DNA of 64,000 bases. Origin: an uncultured Chryseobacterium sp. GTDB taxonomy: Bacteria; Bacteroidota; Bacteroidia; Flavobacteriales; Weeksellaceae. The DNA lies in contig CAJYGB010000009.1 in NCBI GenBank assembly GCA_913774355.1, forward strand, positions 24,822-88,821, in the 5' to 3' direction. Below the pieces are notes generated by a model. The model made no database searches. It was not told the DNA's origin and saw only the letters and a list, made by a program, of their open reading frames with translations. This document shows positions 33,110 through 43,500 of the stretch, piece after piece. The translations under genes and the position numbers were made by a program. Each line of letters begins with the position of its first letter. The stretch's first letter is position 1.

Positions 33110-36100
33110 TTATTCGAGACTAAATATTTTTAATGTCTCAGATCCGAACTTTGAGCTGTAATCCGCATGGTTAAATGAATCACTTTTAACATTCATAAAA
33201 ATGATGGTCTCCGGAAGCTCCAGCAAGGTACTAATATCAAAGCTTCTATCGGAAATCAGAAGGATATCTATTTTTTTGTTGATTTCCTCCATCTTATTGA
33301 TGTAAGTGATCTTTCTCTTTTTGACCAGATACGTCTGTTCGGCAATTCTCCTCTTCTCTTCATTTTTAATAAAGCTGAAAATCCTCCGACTGGCCTGTTG
33401 CAGGGTCAGCAGAATATCTTTTTGCCCGAAATCATCTGCCATATGTAAAACGTTGGCGTCCTTCGGGATGTGTTTATTCAGCTCAAAATAAACGGATTTA
33501 TTCCGGTTAAAATCTTCTTTTACGGCCTGCGTAACTTCATTGTCTTTGTACAGATAGCTTAAGAATAATTTTTTCTTAAAATAATCTTCATCTTCCAGTT
33601 CGTTTCTGAACGCGGCAAACTTTTCTCTAAAGAAAGCATTGATTTTTTTCGTTCGTTCGGAATATGTTTTTCCAAAGCTTTCGTCCTCTTTCCGGATCCT
33701 GTCGCCGACTTTTACGGTAATCGTTCCGTCGTAGATAATGAAATCTCCTTTTTGCTGAACTTCGGAATTCCCGTGGATGTACACCGGAACAATATCCAGC
33801 CCAAATTCTTCTGCAATATAAAAAGCTCCTTTGTGAAACCTCTTGATATCGTTGGTGTACGACCGTTCCGCTTCGGGGAAGACGATCAGCGAATAGCCCT
33901 GATCCACTTTTTCCTTCAGCTGCCGCATTCCCTTTTCGATGCCCTGGGAAACCGGGTAAAAGCCCAATGCCCGCACGATTTTCCCGAAAACCGGAGAGTT
34001 GTACACCCAGTCGTTTACCAGGAAAATAATTTTATGGGTCGTCATGGCCATCGTCAGGGTATCCAGGAATGAGGTATGATTAGCAATCAGTACCGCCGGC
34101 CTGCTGAAATCTTCATTCGGGTTTTTAATGAACTTTTTCTTTACAAATGGATTCGTATAAAGGACAGAAGTTAAAAACTTAGCGATAATTAATTTAATAA
34201 AGTTTAAAGTTCTGCCTTTTGACCTTTTCACGAAAATACTTCCGATGACCGAAAAAAACAGTCCGCCCAATCCGTAATAAATGAATGACAGTGCCGAATT
34301 GAGGAACAACCTGAAGGTAATCGGGGAAAGCCCTTTTTTCGCCCGGTTGGTAATGAGCAGCCGGAACCAGAAAGGGTATAAAGTCGAGGTAATGATGATC
34401 ACGGAAAACATTCCGATCAGAGCAACCAGTGCCAGTGAATGAAGGGCCGGGTGTTTGGCAAAGATCAGGGAACCGATGGAGAGGATGGTAGTGAAAACTG
34501 CCAGGATAATGGAAGTCCTGTAAGTCGGAAGTTCGTTTTTCCCTGTCGTGTGTTCCTTCTGCATGGCCTGAGTCAGGAAGATACTGAAGTCATCTCCCAC
34601 ACCAAACACCAATGTACAGACCACGGTGCTGAAAATATTTAATTCAAGTCCCAGAAAATAGAGAATTCCGGCCGTAACGACTCCTGTTAAGACAATCGGG
34701 AACATAGTGAGAACTGTCAGCTCAAAATTCCTGAAAAAAACGATGATCGTTAGAATGATCGCTAAAAGAGAGTAATTGATCAGGGTATTAAAGTCTCTTT
34801 TCAGCAATCCCAGAAAGTTTTCATTCATCTGCTGCCGGTCGATGGCCAGCGCGTCATGTTTCTTTTCGACATCTTTTATGAAAGCATCCCTTTTGTTTTC
34901 GTCCACTTTCACTACGTTTGAAACGGTATAAAACCCGTTTTCATGGTTCAGGAATTCCGGGATCTGCAGGGCTTTTATCTTTTCATAATCCTTCAGGCTC
35001 AGTGTTGTATAATCTTTGTTTAAATTTTCCGCAAACCCGTCGAATGCCGAGCTGTTGAATCCGAACTGATTCCCGTATTTAACCAGTTGGGAAACCGTCT
35101 GGTCTTTCTTATCAGGACTCCAGAATTTCTTCCATGCTTCGATCTTTTTCTGCTGGTCTTTTTGAGACAAGACTACGTTTCCAATTGAATTGTAGCTGAG
35201 AATTTTGCCCTCTTTCTTTTCTTTTTCCAAAAACCGGCTCAGTTCGGAGTTTCTGGTCAGTGCTTCGTTTTCAGAATCTCCGTAAGAAATGGTGTAAATG
35301 GATTTTGACGTGATGTCCGACAGTTTCTGAAGTTTGGCCTCGCTGATCTTCAGATCTTTCGGAATATAATTTAAATCACCGATATCTTCATTGAAACCGA
35401 CTTTCCGGAATCCGAAAATACAGGCAATGATGATTACGGAGCAGATGATAATTAAAGGTTTGTTCTTTTCATACGGATAAGACCCGATCTTATCAATAAA
35501 ATTGGTGTTGATGTGTTCTCCTTTTTCCTTCGGTTTATAAAGTTGGGGGACAATAATTAAAGCCGTAACGGACGATAAAATAACGGTAATCGCTGCAAAA
35601 AGCCCTAAGTCCTTCAGCGCTTCCGAACGTACGAAAACAAGGCACAGAAATGAGACCGCGGTTGTCGCACTGCTTAAAATAATAGGCTGTGTGATTTCCT
35701 TGTATAGCTCCTCAATATTATTGTTGTGCTTGTAATGTGTAAGAATGTGCAGAGCATAATCAATTGTAATTCCGATAAGGATGGCGCCGACGCTTAATGA
35801 AATAGCGGAAATTTTATCTTTGATAAAATACAAGATCAGTAAAGCCAGAAGCACAGAGAAAACGGTTGGCAGAAAGACAATGATCGGCGTGAAAAAATTC
35901 CGGAAATAATACATAAGGAGAATCAGAAGTACCGTCATGGAAATCATTACCGTATTCTGGATGTCTTTTTTGATCTGCTGGGCATTGGCCACCGCAATTA
36001 CCGGCGAACCGAAATAGCTGATCTCGGTTTTTCCTTTAAACTGTGTATTTAGCTTGTCCTTTATTTCATTAAGCTGATCGATAAAGGCTTCGTTGTTTTT

Positions 36101-36763
36101 GGTGTCGTTGCTTTTGTTTTTAGGGTTGATGAACAACAGCAGGTTTTTGCCGTCTTTAGTAACGATGTAGCTGTCTTCCAGCTTGAAATCTTTGCTGATA
36201 TTTAATGCATTGAGCTTTTTAATACCTAAAAAAGTAATGCCGAGCGGATCTTTTTTAATAAATTCTTTTGTCACAAGGCTCGTAGGAGAAGCCAGGGAAA
36301 CATAATTGCTTTCCACCTGTCTGGCAATGCTGTCTTTCTGCAGTTTCCTTTCTATTTCACGGTAATCGTTTTCATTTAAGAATAGAGGCAGATTCTGATT
36401 GACGAAATCAAAGGTCTCCGAAATCTCATTGTCATTTACCTTTCCCTGAACGGAACCGATATATTTGTGCAGAGGCTCTGTTTTTTTCAGGAAAGAATCG
36501 GCTGTTTCCGAAAGCTGGAAGTTTTCTTCTTTCGATCTGTTTTCAATAATGACAATGATCTTGTCTGAAAAATTAAGCTGCTTCAGAACTTTGGCCGTAA
36601 GGTCCGATTTTTCACTTTTGGGAATGATCTGGTTGATGTCTTCTTCAAAATTAATTTTTGAAGCGAAAAATCCGCATAGAACAGCAATACCGATGGCAAA
36701 AAGCACGGATAAGAGCCTGTTTCTAGAGATCAGATAATATAAAAAGATAAAAAACCGGTGCAT
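33110..36763 (-). CDS. MMPL/RND exporter fused to PlsC-like acyltransferase and a degenerate tail
   Basis: 1217 residues. Residues 1-850 form an MMPL-type RND exporter: one span near 15-32, a large periplasmic loop, a membrane group at about 260-410, then a second loop and group to about 850. At about 895 NHTSFLDTLTM is the HX4D motif of a PlsC acyltransferase, followed by FPEAERSY. The last 150 residues look like a degenerate Rossmann methyltransferase (NVLHMADDFGQKDILLTL, KIDILLISD). Such exporters move the finished lipid pigment out. It is the first gene of the minus arm, with a consensus promoter 15 bases upstream. Confidence 0.87.
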   Translation of the reverse strand: MHRFFIFLYYLISRNRLLSVLFAIGIAVLCGFFASKINFEEDINQIIPKSEKSDLTAKVLKQLNFSDKIIVIIENRSKEENFQLSETADSFLKKTEPLHKYIGSVQGKVNDNEISETFDFVNQNLPLFLNENDYREIERKLQKDSIARQVESNYVSLASPTSLVTKEFIKKDPLGITFLGIKKLNALNISKDFKLEDSYIVTKDGKNLLLFINPKNKSNDTKNNEAFIDQLNEIKDKLNTQFKGKTEISYFGSPVIAVANAQQIKKDIQNTVMISMTVLLILLMYYFRNFFTPIIVFLPTVFSVLLALLILYFIKDKISAISLSVGAILIGITIDYALHILTHYKHNNNIEELYKEITQPIILSSATTAVSFLCLVFVRSEALKDLGLFAAITVILSSVTALIIVPQLYKPKEKGEHINTNFIDKIGSYPYEKNKPLIIICSVIIIACIFGFRKVGFNEDIGDLNYIPKDLKISEAKLQKLSDITSKSIYTISYGDSENEALTRNSELSRFLEKEKKEGKILSYNSIGNVVLSQKDQQKKIEAWKKFWSPDKKDQTVSQLVKYGNQFGFNSSAFDGFAENLNKDYTTLSLKDYEKIKALQIPEFLNHENGFYTVSNVVKVDENKRDAFIKDVEKKHDALAIDRQQMNENFLGLLKRDFNTLINYSLLAIILTIIVFFRNFELTVLTMFPIVLTGVVTAGILYFLGLELNIFSTVVCTLVFGVGDDFSIFLTQAMQKEHTTGKNELPTYRTSIILAVFTTILSIGSLIFAKHPALHSLALVALIGMFSVIIITSTLYPFWFRLLITNRAKKGLSPITFRLFLNSALSFIYYGLGGLFFSVIGSIFVKRSKGRTLNFIKLIIAKFLTSVLYTNPFVKKKFIKNPNEDFSRPAVLIANHTSFLDTLTMAMTTHKIIFLVNDWVYNSPVFGKIVRALGFYPVSQGIEKGMRQLKEKVDQGYSLIVFPEAERSYTNDIKRFHKGAFYIAEEFGLDIVPVYIHGNSEVQQKGDFIIYDGTITVKVGDRIRKEDESFGKTYSERTKKINAFFREKFAAFRNELEDEDYFKKKLFLSYLYKDNEVTQAVKEDFNRNKSVYFELNKHIPKDANVLHMADDFGQKDILLTLQQASRRIFSFIKNEEKRRIAEQTYLVKKRKITYINKMEEINKKIDILLISDRSFDISTLLELPETIIFMNVKSDSFNHADYSSKFGSETLKIFSLE

Positions 36764-36784
36764 GGTATCGTAAAATCAAGTTTG

Positions 36785-36814
36785 CAAATTTAAATTTTTC
36801 GCGATGAGTTCAAA
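36785..36814 (-). promoter_or_regulatory. Consensus promoter for the minus arm
   Basis: On the minus strand TTTG (36814-36811), 18 bases, then TAAATTTG (36792-36785) closely match the Bacteroidota sigma factor consensus. The start codon of the exporter gene at 36763 follows after a short leader. Confidence 0.75.
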
Positions 36815-36878
36815 ATGTTTTAACAATAAGTTTTATTTGAAAATCAATAAAATATTTAGTCGACTTGAAAAAAAAATC

Positions 36879-36886
36879 TACTTTTG
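36879..36886 (+). promoter_or_regulatory. -7 box for the surface-glycan genes
   Basis: TACTTTTG fits TAnnTTTG and is followed by a 66-base leader to the ATG at 36953. No TTG was found at the ideal upstream distance (the nearest is at 36865). Confidence 0.55.
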
Positions 36887-36952
36887 CAAAAGTTCCCGAC
36901 TGATGAAATACATTTTAAGACGAAATAGCTAAGTATTAAGCTTAGATTTGAT

Positions 36953-37954
36953 ATGTTTAAAATATTTGATGAAAAAATAAACGGGTTTTTATTTACCGTT
37001 GTTTTCCCTTTCCTGCTGTTCTCCATATCCTATTACGGGTTTGAGACTTCTTATGTGATAGGCATCAAATCCTGGGAAAAAGTGCCCGATTTTATGTTTT
37101 CATCAGTGTATGCATACCGTGTCATCCCGAATTACCTGAGCGTGCATGTGACGGATGCCGTAACTTACCTCGTCAATAATCCTTTTTCTTTTGCAAAAGG
37201 TTTTATCCTGAAACAGGGATCTGTGTTTTACCACAGCACTTTTCTGATCAATGTTGTGTTTTTCCTGTTAACGTCTGTCGTGCTGCGGAAAATTTTGCAG
37301 AGAAACCCTGCGGAACTCCTTTTAAATGATAAAATCAGGCAAATGGTTCATCTTCTGGCGGTATTTTTTATTGTCATTATGCAGTATGTTCCTACCAACT
37401 GCGATTGTATCGCACTGTTTTTTTATACCCTTGGGATATTTTATACGCTCAGGTATCTGGAAAAGAGAACATCAGCCGATCTTATTTTTTTAGGGATTAT
37501 TATTTTCATCTCCACCTTTGTCCGGGAAACGGCCTGTCTCAATATTGCTTTTTTTGCGGCTATTTTTATTAAAACAGATGAATTGAGAAATGGAAATTTC
37601 GCTTTGGTAAAAGAGTGCCTTTTTCTGGTCGTTGCTTTTATCCTGCCTTATGTTGGACTGCGACTGTTTATTCAGCAGCAGACTTCGTTTGTAGAAGGCT
37701 TTTATATAATTAAAAATTTTACGAGTCCACATAATATTGCAGGACTCTTATTCGGAATATTAAGTGTCTGTTTCACATATAGCTTTTCAGAAGAACCTGG
37801 AAAAACGATGATCAGGAACTACCTGTTTTTCGCCTCGCCGTATCTTATCATGATTGCTTTAGTGGGACTTTTTTGGGAAACCAGGTTATTTATGCCGCTT
37901 ATCGTTACGGGATTTGTGTCGGCATCTTATCAGTTTAAAAAACATTATATCTAA
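36953..37954 (+). CDS. Multi-span membrane protein, surface-glycan type
   Basis: 333 residues with about eight hydrophobic segments starting at residue 12 and a charged first loop. No catalytic motif identified. The layout resembles the GT-C glycosyltransferase or O-antigen-type membrane proteins of Bacteroidota. It lies 3 bases before the EpsG-like gene and shares its promoter. The paralogue-like proteins at 44205 and 62598 have a similar composition. Function unknown. Confidence 0.7.
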   Translation: MFKIFDEKINGFLFTVVFPFLLFSISYYGFETSYVIGIKSWEKVPDFMFSSVYAYRVIPNYLSVHVTDAVTYLVNNPFSFAKGFILKQGSVFYHSTFLINVVFFLLTSVVLRKILQRNPAELLLNDKIRQMVHLLAVFFIVIMQYVPTNCDCIALFFYTLGIFYTLRYLEKRTSADLIFLGIIIFISTFVRETACLNIAFFAAIFIKTDELRNGNFALVKECLFLVVAFILPYVGLRLFIQQQTSFVEGFYIIKNFTSPHNIAGLLFGILSVCFTYSFSEEPGKTMIRNYLFFASPYLIMIALVGLFWETRLFMPLIVTGFVSASYQFKKHYI

Positions 37955-37957
37955 CGA

Positions 37958-39097
37958 ATGCATTTATTACACCCATATTATATTATTGCGCTTATCATCA
38001 TGCTGATATTCAGTTATCAGGAAGTTTTCCATGGTAAGGTCGATAAAAGAATGCTTTGGTTCCTGGGGGTCTATCTTATGATCATTGCCGGGCTTCGGGA
38101 TAGTGTAGGACCTGATTACGGAAGTTATAAAGGGATTTATATTTATTCGGATACGAAAGATTATGTCACCTTTATTTTTACGGCACTTCACTTGGATCCT
38201 CCGCAGCCTATGGAGGTCGAATGGCTGTTTGTACTCATCAATAAAATTCTGCTGAACATCTTCGATGCGCCGTTTTATATGCTTACGCTCGTTGTCGCCG
38301 TGATTGCGATTTTCTTTAAGATAAAGTATATCGACGATAATTCGTTTTACCCTTTTACCGTAATGGCTATGCTTTTTATTCCGGGGTTCTTTATCGGGGA
38401 AAGCGGTCAGATAAGGCAAAACTTAGGATCTTTTATTGTGTATTTTGCCATACGGTATATTAAAGAAAGAAAATTGTGGGCTTACCTGTTGTGTATTTAT
38501 CTGGCGGGAGGTATCCACACGGTATGTTACCTGTTTTTGCCGATGTACTGGCTGGTGCGTTTCCCAATGAATAAAGCGCTTATGCTGATCCTGATTATCA
38601 CTTCGATATTTTTATCACCTTTTGAGGTATATCGGGCATTCGGAGGATTTTTAACCAATATTTCGGCGGATAATGCCATATCCGTAGGTTTTAACGGATA
38701 CGTGGATGAAAGTGTGGAAAGGCTTAACGGAGGATTCGGTATTCCTGAAGCCCTGATGGCGATCCTTACGTTCTTCCTGTTTGTCTTCGATACCAAAATG
38801 GTTGAAAAATACCCCTATTACGAGTATCACCGGATGTACGCCGTTATCGGAATATGTTTCTTCTTTATCTTTAGAAACAATCCGATCTTCGCTTCCAGGC
38901 TTGCGGGAACATTCGTAGGATTCGGTTACATTATCATTCCGAATACCATGTATGTGGTTTCCACGAATACCAGGAGGATGATCTATCTTTTTATCTTTTC
39001 TTTTGTCATATTCAATTTTATCGTCTTTTCGAGTTTCAAGAATATTACATCAGGAAGATTTACCGCAGAACTGTATAAAAACCATTTATTGCCATAG
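37958..39097 (+). CDS. EpsG family membrane protein (Wzy-like)
   Basis: 379 residues with roughly ten membrane spans. The family block GLRDSVGPDYGSYKGIY after the second span is diagnostic of EpsG/Wzy-like polymerases of exopolysaccharide synthesis. It is followed at once (TAGATG) by an acyltransferase-3 gene. It is expected to polymerise glycan repeat units, although EpsG function has little experimental proof. Confidence 0.82.
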   Translation: MHLLHPYYIIALIIMLIFSYQEVFHGKVDKRMLWFLGVYLMIIAGLRDSVGPDYGSYKGIYIYSDTKDYVTFIFTALHLDPPQPMEVEWLFVLINKILLNIFDAPFYMLTLVVAVIAIFFKIKYIDDNSFYPFTVMAMLFIPGFFIGESGQIRQNLGSFIVYFAIRYIKERKLWAYLLCIYLAGGIHTVCYLFLPMYWLVRFPMNKALMLILIITSIFLSPFEVYRAFGGFLTNISADNAISVGFNGYVDESVERLNGGFGIPEALMAILTFFLFVFDTKMVEKYPYYEYHRMYAVIGICFFFIFRNNPIFASRLAGTFVGFGYIIIPNTMYVVSTNTRRMIYLFIFSFVIFNFIVFSSFKNITSGRFTAELYKNHLLP

Positions 39098-40159
39098 ATG
39101 GCTGATCGTATGGATGCGCCGAGGAAAGAAAGAATTTTGGTACTTGACGGGCTTAGAGGGCTCGCCATTATGCTGGTGCTGCTTTTCCACGGTTATTATA
39201 TCTGGTTCGAATATTATCCTTACAAAAAACTCTATGGTGAAAATATTTTATTTAAATATGGCAGTCTGGGGGTTCAGCTGTTCTTCCTGATCTCCGGATT
39301 TGTGATCCTGATGTCGGTTGAAAGAACCGATAAGTTCTGGAAGTTTCTCAAAAACAGGTGGATCAGGCTTTTTCCGAGCATGCTCATCTGCAGCCTGATC
39401 GTGTATTGTACCGCTCATTTTTTTTATGAAAGGCCGTTTGGGATTCCTCCGCTGAAATCTATTCTTCCGGGCATCACTTTTATCAACAACAGCATTCTGG
39501 AAAAGATTTTTCATACCGATTTTCCTGTGCTGGAGCTGTCCTTTTGGTCGCTGTTTGTGGAAGTGAAGTTTTATATCATTTTCGGTGCGCTCTATTTTTT
39601 ATTCAATAGAAATACAGCATTGGGCGGAATATTTTTAATTTATCTTTCTGCGCTTGTCCTACAGCTTTTGTGCTTCGGGGGTGTATTGACTGAGACTTCA
39701 TGGATGAAAATTTATATCGGATCGTTTATTCACTTCGGGTGGTTTACAGCCGGTGCTCTCACATACATCTATTTTTATAACAGGGAAAAGAAATATCTCC
39801 GGATGCTTATTTTTACAACGGTTTGCTCTCTGCTGTACCTCGTAAAGTTTCAGGATGCTGTGATGCTTGTCTATCTGGTCGTGCTTTGTCTTGTTTTTTA
39901 TTTCGCTTTGTTTTGGAAGCGTTTTGGCGCCATTTTTTCGACTCGTTTTTTCAAATTTGTAGGCTATATCAGCTATCCGTTATACCTTCTGCATGAAAAT
40001 ATGCTGGTTGCGCTTATCATCAAGCTGCATCATCATTTTGCAGAGCTCCCTTATTTCCTGCTTCCGGTGCTTTCTTTTATCTTTATCGCAGGCATCGCAA
40101 GTATCGTTGCCTATTTTATAGAACCCGCTTTTCAGAGAGGGTTGAAAAAGATAATCTAA
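39098..40159 (+). CDS. Acyltransferase family 3 (OatA-like) membrane protein
   Basis: 353 residues, about ten membrane spans. The N-terminal block ERILVLDGLRGLAIMLVLLFH with its conserved Asp-Gly-Leu-Arg-Gly and His is the acyltransferase-3 signature; a second conserved stretch is ELSFWSLFVEVKFYI. Such proteins O-acetylate sugars of surface polysaccharides. It starts directly after the EpsG stop codon and ends the three-gene unit. Confidence 0.88.
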   Translation: MADRMDAPRKERILVLDGLRGLAIMLVLLFHGYYIWFEYYPYKKLYGENILFKYGSLGVQLFFLISGFVILMSVERTDKFWKFLKNRWIRLFPSMLICSLIVYCTAHFFYERPFGIPPLKSILPGITFINNSILEKIFHTDFPVLELSFWSLFVEVKFYIIFGALYFLFNRNTALGGIFLIYLSALVLQLLCFGGVLTETSWMKIYIGSFIHFGWFTAGALTYIYFYNREKKYLRMLIFTTVCSLLYLVKFQDAVMLVYLVVLCLVFYFALFWKRFGAIFSTRFFKFVGYISYPLYLLHENMLVALIIKLHHHFAELPYFLLPVLSFIFIAGIASIVAYFIEPAFQRGLKKII

Positions 40160-40559
40160 GGTTCATTAGCATCTTTATTTCTGTATACTTAAAGTCGCTG
40201 TTTCCAAAATCACCTACACTTACATCCGGCAGAACAAGCAGAGATTATTTCCTTTTTAATTTTTATTCATTATTAATTGATGTTTTAAATGGTTGATTGT
40301 GTTTGTTTTAAAGGGGTTTCTTGAATCGCCTTCATATTAATATTCGGTAAAATATTTTAGGCACATAAACAGTGTATTGAAAAATAATGTATTTTCGTAA
40401 TACTTGAGTTGAAAAAATAATTTCTTCATTGATAATTGAATACTTTTAATGCGCCTTGTGTTCTAATTGCTTTATGTATTAATTATTTATAAAATAAATT
40501 GATTTTTTTTAACAAGGGTTTAAATGTTGTATTTATAAGTATACACAAAGTTTAAAGAA
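40160..40559. other. 400-base non-coding spacer before the large T9SS protein
   Basis: This very AT-rich gap has no frame worth calling. No good TAnnTTTG box was found. The closest is TATTTTCG near 40391, too far and imperfect. The leader just upstream of the 40560 gene (ATAAGTATACACAAAG) has no recognisable structure. Whatever drives the next gene is not visible to me. Confidence 0.5.
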
Positions 40560-43500
40560 ATGGAAAAGTCAATTAAAAATGTGGCGGCAATTTTATGCTG
40601 CCTGATTACGCATGGTATCTACGCCAAGGAGAGCGTAGGAGAAAAAAGAGCCGGTTACTTTGAAATGTCGCGGAGCGTGTATTTCAAAACCTCGGATTCG
40701 CTTAAACCTTTAATTACAGAGAAAAACCGCATTGATCTTGAAAAAAAATCTACTATTTCGAATAATAACGACTTTACAAGTGGATCCGGCAGAGCAGTCG
40801 TAGACTGGACGAAAGCACCAAACAGCTACATTTTCGATCCTTCCCAAAATAATGACGGGCTATATATCCCGGTGAGAAAAGCTTATGCCATGTGGGATCA
40901 GGATAAGCTCATGGGTGGTGCGGCCATTCCAAACGGGAAAATTACTGCCGATGTCTTATGGGAAGATGTTCATGGCCTTATACGGTCCGGCGCAAATTAT
41001 ACACTTGAAGTGGTCGACAGCGGCGAGAATGCCAAAATTAAAATCCCTGTAAACAAAGCTAAAAAAGGAAATGCCGTAGTGGTTTTCCGGGTAGACGGAC
41101 AAATTTACTGGTCATGGCATATCTGGGTGACGGATGATCCTTCTAATGGCTCTGCTTATAAAAGCTATTCTGAATTAAAAAGACAAAGGACGGATGGAGT
41201 TATTGAAGCGATACCGGATTCCGACTGGGGATGGATGGACCGTAATCTTGGTGCCATAAGTGCTTCCATCACAGCAAACGACTGGAACAGAAACGGCGGT
41301 TTACTGTATCAGTGGGGAAGAAAAGATCCTCTCCCGCCACTTGTGTACCGTGGAAACGATTTTTACGAAGTTTCAGGATCTGTCGGCAGAGTAAGACACC
41401 GCGGAGCAAAAAATTTCAACGGAGCGACAAGCTTTGATAATCTGAGAAAATTCGTTCTGCTTTCCAACGCGACGATTGCCAATAATTTAAGGCTTGCTGT
41501 AAGAAATCCTTTGAGTTTAATTTATGTAAATAAAGATGATAATTCGGGAATTGCTTATTATAACAATAACGCAAACCTGATGGTAAACTGGTTTGGAAGG
41601 ATGCCGGGTCTCAGCGACAGTAAGCTTCCCGAACTTAACCTGTGGTCTGATAATTCGCAGGGAAGAGTAAATACAAATTACAATGCTGATGATGCGGGAG
41701 CTCCCTACCGGAATAAATCTTCTTATGACCCATGTCCGAATGGGTGGAGAATTCCGTCGGTTCTGGTAGCCAATCTGGCTTCAGGAAGTTATGTAGACGA
41801 TATCCGGGTAGACTATTCGCCCTTTGGCGTACGTACCAATACACCGAAAAATGTCTTCGAATCCAATAACTACCATATAATAAAACCTACAGACTCAGGT
41901 GTGCCGAGTTTCATGACGAACTTTAAGCTTTATCCTAATTTCGGTTTTGACCTTTCCAATGCGGGAGGACAAAATATGGGAATTTTTCCTGGAACGGGTG
42001 GAGTCTCTATTCTGGCACATCAGGGGCAATATACCGATCAGCACCAAGTGGCTTTGTGGACCGCTACCATGCCGAAGTTCTTTGATGCGACTCCGGCTGT
42101 AAGTGCACGATCTCTTTTTATGATTCCTGATAAGCTACAGGCAGATGTGCCTGATCCGAACCAGCCGAATGTAAAAGGCAGATACTGGTATTTTCCGCTG
42201 GCTTCTTCCAATACATCTGATGCCAACGCATGCCGATGCATCAAAGATCCGCTGTATCTTGTAAACGATTATAACTTCCCAACCGAATATATGGTTTCTG
42301 AACCCAATTACATGGAGGGGCTTAATAATCCCAATACCTATCAGGTTGTGAAAAATACGGCTGCATTTACAGTTGATGTTCCTGTGAGCAAGGCATTTTC
42401 CGTGCAAAGCCAGCTTTTAAACAATAAAGATATCCTGAATGCGGCCAATTTTAATAATCTTAAAGCTAATGTTCTTTGGACCACAAATACCGGCCTGATT
42501 AATAATGTAGCGGTCATAAATCCTTCACCGGGTTCTCTGAGTGCCATTTCTTCTTCAAAAATCTCCGTGACCATCAATCCGAACCAGAGCGGAAATGCGG
42601 TGGTAACTTTACACAACGGAAGTATTTCAAATCCGGTATACTGGTCATGGCATATCTGGGTAACGGATACGGCTGTCGGCTCCTATAACTATACAACGGA
42701 ACTTCCGGTGTCTTCCGTAACCAATTATATGAATTATATTCCGAAAGGTGATAATGTTTTCGAGACAGAATTTATGGACCGTAACCTGGGAGCTACCGAT
42801 GCATTCCCTGTTGTTGCTAATCCGTTAACGCCTACTGCTGCGGAACTGGCAAAAATAAAAGCTTCTACGGGTCTCCATTACCAGTGGGGCCGTAAAGATC
42901 CGTTTCCTGTGCTGCAGTATGCCGATGACCGGGCTTCTTACTCTGTATATTTAGGCTCGGCTGCGGCAAACGGAACGTTGAACTATACAACGCTCAGCAA
43001 TGCTGCCTACAACGATATGTCCGGAAATTACATTGTTCCCTATAATACGTACACCAACTCAGCAAATGCTAATGTTTCCACAACAGATAAAGTTTCAGAC
43101 AAAATTGCAAAGGTCTTATCATACTCCGTTAAAAATCCGCTGGTATTCATGATTCCAAGTACCTATGCGCCTTATAACAGTACGACACCTGTTTACACTA
43201 ACGGAACCGACTGGCTGGCCAATGAGCCTAACCTGGCACCGGACCGTTGGGGAAGAGGCGGTAAAAAATCGCCATTCGATCCTTGTCCCGCGGGCTGGAG
43301 AATTCCGGATCTTACAGGGGTTGCGCCGGGCGGACAGGATTTCGGATTTACACCCTGGTATAAAAAAGATAAGGTGGTAACCACTGCATACAGTGTTATC
43401 AATGATTATTTGGGAGTAAGGGTACGAAGAAGTTCTTCCGCAAGTTATACGATCGGTTATACTTTTAATGATTCCTCTTACCGTATCGGTAATTATCCGA

